Below are positions 61,302 to 64,000 of a stretch of 64,000 nucleotides of DNA, piece by piece. The DNA comes from Cinnamomum chago (Eukaryota > Streptophyta > Magnoliopsida > Laurales > Lauraceae), in contig CP142461.1 of the NCBI GenBank assembly GCA_038049695.1, positions 25,985,001 to 26,049,000 on the forward strand. The letters are read 5' to 3'. The first letter of the stretch is position 1. The number at the start of each line of letters is the position of its first letter. The position numbers and the translations under genes are program-made. The notes under the pieces were generated by a model. It ran no database searches. It saw nothing but the letters and a program-made list of their open reading frames with translations, and was not told where the DNA came from.

Positions 61302-64000
61302 AGGCGTAAGACTAGAGTACGACACTTGAAATCTTATTTCCTATTAAAGCCCGATCCTAGAGTTTTCTAGAAGGAGTATTTTTACCGAGGGTCGTATGAG
61401 ACACATAGTATAGTCAACAATTTCGCTTAGATACAATGATTGTGTTTTCGTGCAGAGGTTTCGTACAACGCGCCCGAAGTTCGGGTTTTAGCCTTTTTAC
61501 ACGTAAAACTTCCTAAAGCGTTTACCAAACCCAAGATTCACCCGAAACCCGTTTCCAACCGAAAAGAATGTCGAAATAACCTACAGTGCGCATCCCAGCC
61601 CAGAATCTCTTCAATTGGATTTCAAGGCGTAAGACTAGACTACGACACTTAAAACCCTTTTTTCTTTTAAAACTCGATCCCGGAGTTTTCTAGAAGGAGT
61701 ATTTGGACCGAGAGTCGCTTGAAACACATAGTTGAGTCAACAACTTCGTAAAGCTCCATTGATTGAGTTTTCGTACAGAAGTACCGTACGACTCTTCCGA
61801 AGTTCGACCTTTAGCCTTTTTAGTCGCAGAACTCCCTGAAGTGTTTACCAAACCCAAGATTCACCCGAAACCCGTTTCAAACCGAAAAGAATGCCGAAAT
61901 AACCTACAATGCGCAACTCAGCCCAGAATCCTTTCAATTGGATTTCGAGGCGTAAGACTAGAGAACGACACTTGAATCCTTATTTTCTATTAAAGCTCGA
62001 TCCTGGAGTTTTCTAGATGGAGTATTTGCACCGAGAGTCGAATGAAACACATAGTATAGTCAGCAATTTAACATAATTACATTGATTGTGTTTTCGTGCA
62101 GAGGTTTCGTACAACTCGCTCGAAGTTCGGGTTTTAGCCTTTTCAGACGTAAAACTTCCTGAAGTGTTTACCAAACCCAAGATTCACCCGAAACCCGTTT
62201 CAAACCGAAAAGAATATCGAATTAACCAACAATGCGCATCTCAGCCCAGAATCTTTTCAATTGGATTTCGAGACGTAAGACTAGAGTACGACACTTGAAA
62301 CGCTTTTTTCTTTTAAAACTCGATCCCGGAGTTTTCTAGAAGAGGTATTTGGACCGAGAGTCGCAAGAAACACATAGTAGAGTTAACAACTTCGTAAAGC
62401 TACATTGATTGAGTTTTCCTACAGAAGTTCCGTACGACGCTTCCGAAGTTCGACTTTTTAGCCTTTTCAGTCCCAAAATTCCCTGAAGTGTTTACCAAAC
62501 CCAAGATTCACCCGAAAGCATTTTCAAACTGAAAAGAATCTCGAAATAACCTACAAGGCGTAACTCAGCCCAGAATCATTTCAATTGGATTTCGGGGCGT
62601 AAAACTAGAGTACAACACTTGAAACCTTATTTTCTATTAAAGCTCGATCCTAGAGTTCTCTAAAAGGAGTATTTGCACCGAGGGTCGCATGAAACACATA
62701 GTATAGTCAACAATTTCGCATAGATACATTGATTGTGTTTTCGTGCAGAGGTTTCGTACAACGCGCTCGAAGTTCTAGTTTTAGCCGTTTCAATCGTAAA
62801 ACTTCCTACAGTATTTCCCAAACCCAAGATTCACCCGAAACCCATTTCAAGCCGAAAAGAATCTCGAAATAACCTATAATGCGCAACGCAGCCCAGAATC
62901 TCTTCAATTGGATTTCGAGGCGTAAGACTAGAGTACGACAATTGAAACCCTTTTTTCTTTTAAAACTCGATCGCGGAGTTTTCTAGAAGGAGTATTTGGA
63001 CTGAGGGTCGCATGAAACACATAGTAGAGTCAAAAACTTCGTAAAGCTACATTGATTGAGTTTTCATACAGAAGTTCTGTACGATGCTTCCGAAGTTCGA
63101 CTTTTAGCGTTTTCTAGAGGCAGAACTCCCTGAAGTGTTTACCAAACCCAAGATTCACCCGAAACCCGTTTCAAACCGAAATGAATCTCGAAATAACCTA
63201 CAATGCGCAACTCAGACCACAGTCCTTTCAATAGGATTTCGAGGCGTAAGACTAGAGTACGGCACTTGAAACTTTATTTTCTATTAAAGCTCGATCCTTG
63301 AGTTTTCTAGAAGGAGTATTTGCACCGAGGGTCGTATGAAACATATAGTATAGTGAACAATTTCGCATAGATACATTGATTGTGTTTTCGTGCAGAGGTT
63401 TCGTACAACGCGCCCGAAGTTTGGGTTTTAGCCTTTTCAGACGTAAGACATCCTGAAGTGTTTACCAAACCCAAGATTCACATGAAACCCGTTTCAAACC
63501 GAAAAGAATCTCGAAATAACCTACAATGCGCATCTCAGCCAGAATCTCTTCAATTGGATTTCGACGCGTAAGACTAGAGTACGACACTTGAAACCCTATT
63601 TCCTATTAAAGCCTGATCCTAGAGTTTTCTAGAAGGAGTATTTCCACCGAGGGTCGCATGAAACACATAGTAGAGTCAACAGTTTCGCATATATACATTG
63701 ATTGTGTTTTCGTGCAAAGGTTTCGTACAACGCGCCTGAAGTTCGGGTTTTAGCGTTTTCAGACGTAAAACTTCATGAAGTGTTTACCAAACCCAAGATT
63801 CACCCGACACCAGTTTCAAACCGAAAAGAATCTCGAAATAACCTACAGTGCGCATCTCAGCCCAGAATCTCTTCAATTGGATTTCGAGGCGTAAGACTAG
63901 AGTACGACACTTGAAACCCTTTTTTCTTTTAAAAATGGATCCCGTAGTTTTCTAGAAGGAGTATTTGGACCAAGAGTCGCATGAAACACATTGTAGAGTC
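61302..64000. repeat. HOR unit U20: monomers a to h plus partial i, cut by the window edge
   Basis: Monomers: a 61302-61624, b 61625-61947, c 61948-62270, d 62271-62594, e 62595-62917, f 62918-63241, g 63242-63563, h 63564-63886, i 63887-64000 (114 bp, truncated by the window). Monomer d has the GAAACGC / GAGTTTTC haplotype and b has GTACCGTACG, both as in U4. Private changes: ATGAGACAC in a, GGCGTAACTC in d, and AGTTTGGGTT in g at 63421, which breaks the inverted repeat there. The array clearly continues to the right. Confidence 0.96.

Larger units (their letters stand above)
1..64000. repeat. Satellite DNA array, ~323-bp monomer organised in a 10-monomer (3,230-bp) higher-order repeat
   Basis: Every base of the window belongs to head-to-tail monomers of 322-324 bp; the monomer lengths sum exactly from the first base to the last with no gap. 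Landmarks recur in essentially every monomer in the same order: GGCGTAAGACTAGAGTACGA near the start, then GTTTTCTAGAAGGAGTATTT, ATGAAACACATAGTA, CGTAC, GAAGTTC, GTTTACCAAACCCAAGATTC, GAATCTCGAAATAACC, and TTCAATTGGATTTCG at the end. Ten diagnostic classes repeat in fixed order every 3,230 bp. No other sequence, transposon or inversion interrupts it. Large HOR satellites of this kind are usually centromeric or heterochromatic; that location is inference, since no kinetochore data are available. All copies point the same way. Confidence 0.98.

Noticed and set aside
1..64000. CRISPR array or phage-type repeat locus
   Set aside because: Repeat units are ~323 bp and contiguous with no unique spacers, and there are no cas-like or phage genes.
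1..64000. Transposon-derived tandem or LTR insertions within the array
   Set aside because: No target-site duplications, terminal repeats or coding remnants; monomer coordinates add up with no inserted sequence.
1..64000. Inversions or strand switches within the array
   Set aside because: All landmarks run in the same direction from start to end.

Overview
The whole 64-kb window is one uninterrupted satellite DNA array. It holds about 198 complete head-to-tail monomers of roughly 323 bp plus a partial one at the right edge, all in the same orientation. I see no gene, RNA gene, transposon, spacer or inversion. Such a long, homogeneous tandem array is typical of a (peri)centromeric or heterochromatic block of a eukaryotic chromosome. 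I cannot name the species. The AT-moderate, CpG-undepleted sequence fits a lineage with little cytosine methylation, or a recently homogenised array, and a plant or an invertebrate both remain possible.

The monomers form a higher-order repeat (HOR). Ten diagnostic monomer classes, here called a to j, recur in the fixed order a-b-c-d-e-f-g-h-i-j with a period of 3,230 bp. The classes fall into two families. In A (a, c, e, g, h, j) the central segment reads TTGATTGTGTTTT and the leader CTATTAAAGC or similar. In B (b, d, f, i) these read GAGTTTT and CTTTTAAAAC. The order by family is ABABABAABA, so AB dimers dominate, with A next to A at g-h and at j-a.

Layout: units U1 and U2 (1-5170) are 8-mers of 2,585 bp in which b and d are fused and c is lost. 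U3 (5171-8329) is a 10-mer with a 71-bp deletion in f. U4 (8330-11560) is a full 10-mer. U5 (11561-15435) is a 12-mer with a tandem i-j duplication. U6-U8 (15436-25125) are canonical 10-mers. U9 (25126-28678) and U11 (31909-35461) are 11-mers with a doubled a monomer, separated by canonical U10. U12-U19 (35462-61301) are eight canonical 10-mers of exactly 3,230 bp, and U20 (61302-64000) is cut by the window edge inside i.

Same-class monomers in different units differ by only zero to a few bases, whereas different classes in one unit differ much more. That is the signature of homogenisation by whole HOR unit. Shared rare variants form blocks, overlapping staircases and exact 6,460- or 6,783-bp echoes, which let unequal crossover and conversion events be reconstructed. 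The short open frames of 63-96 codons lie inside monomers, begin at TTG rather than ATG, and are copied with the satellite. I regard them as non-coding.
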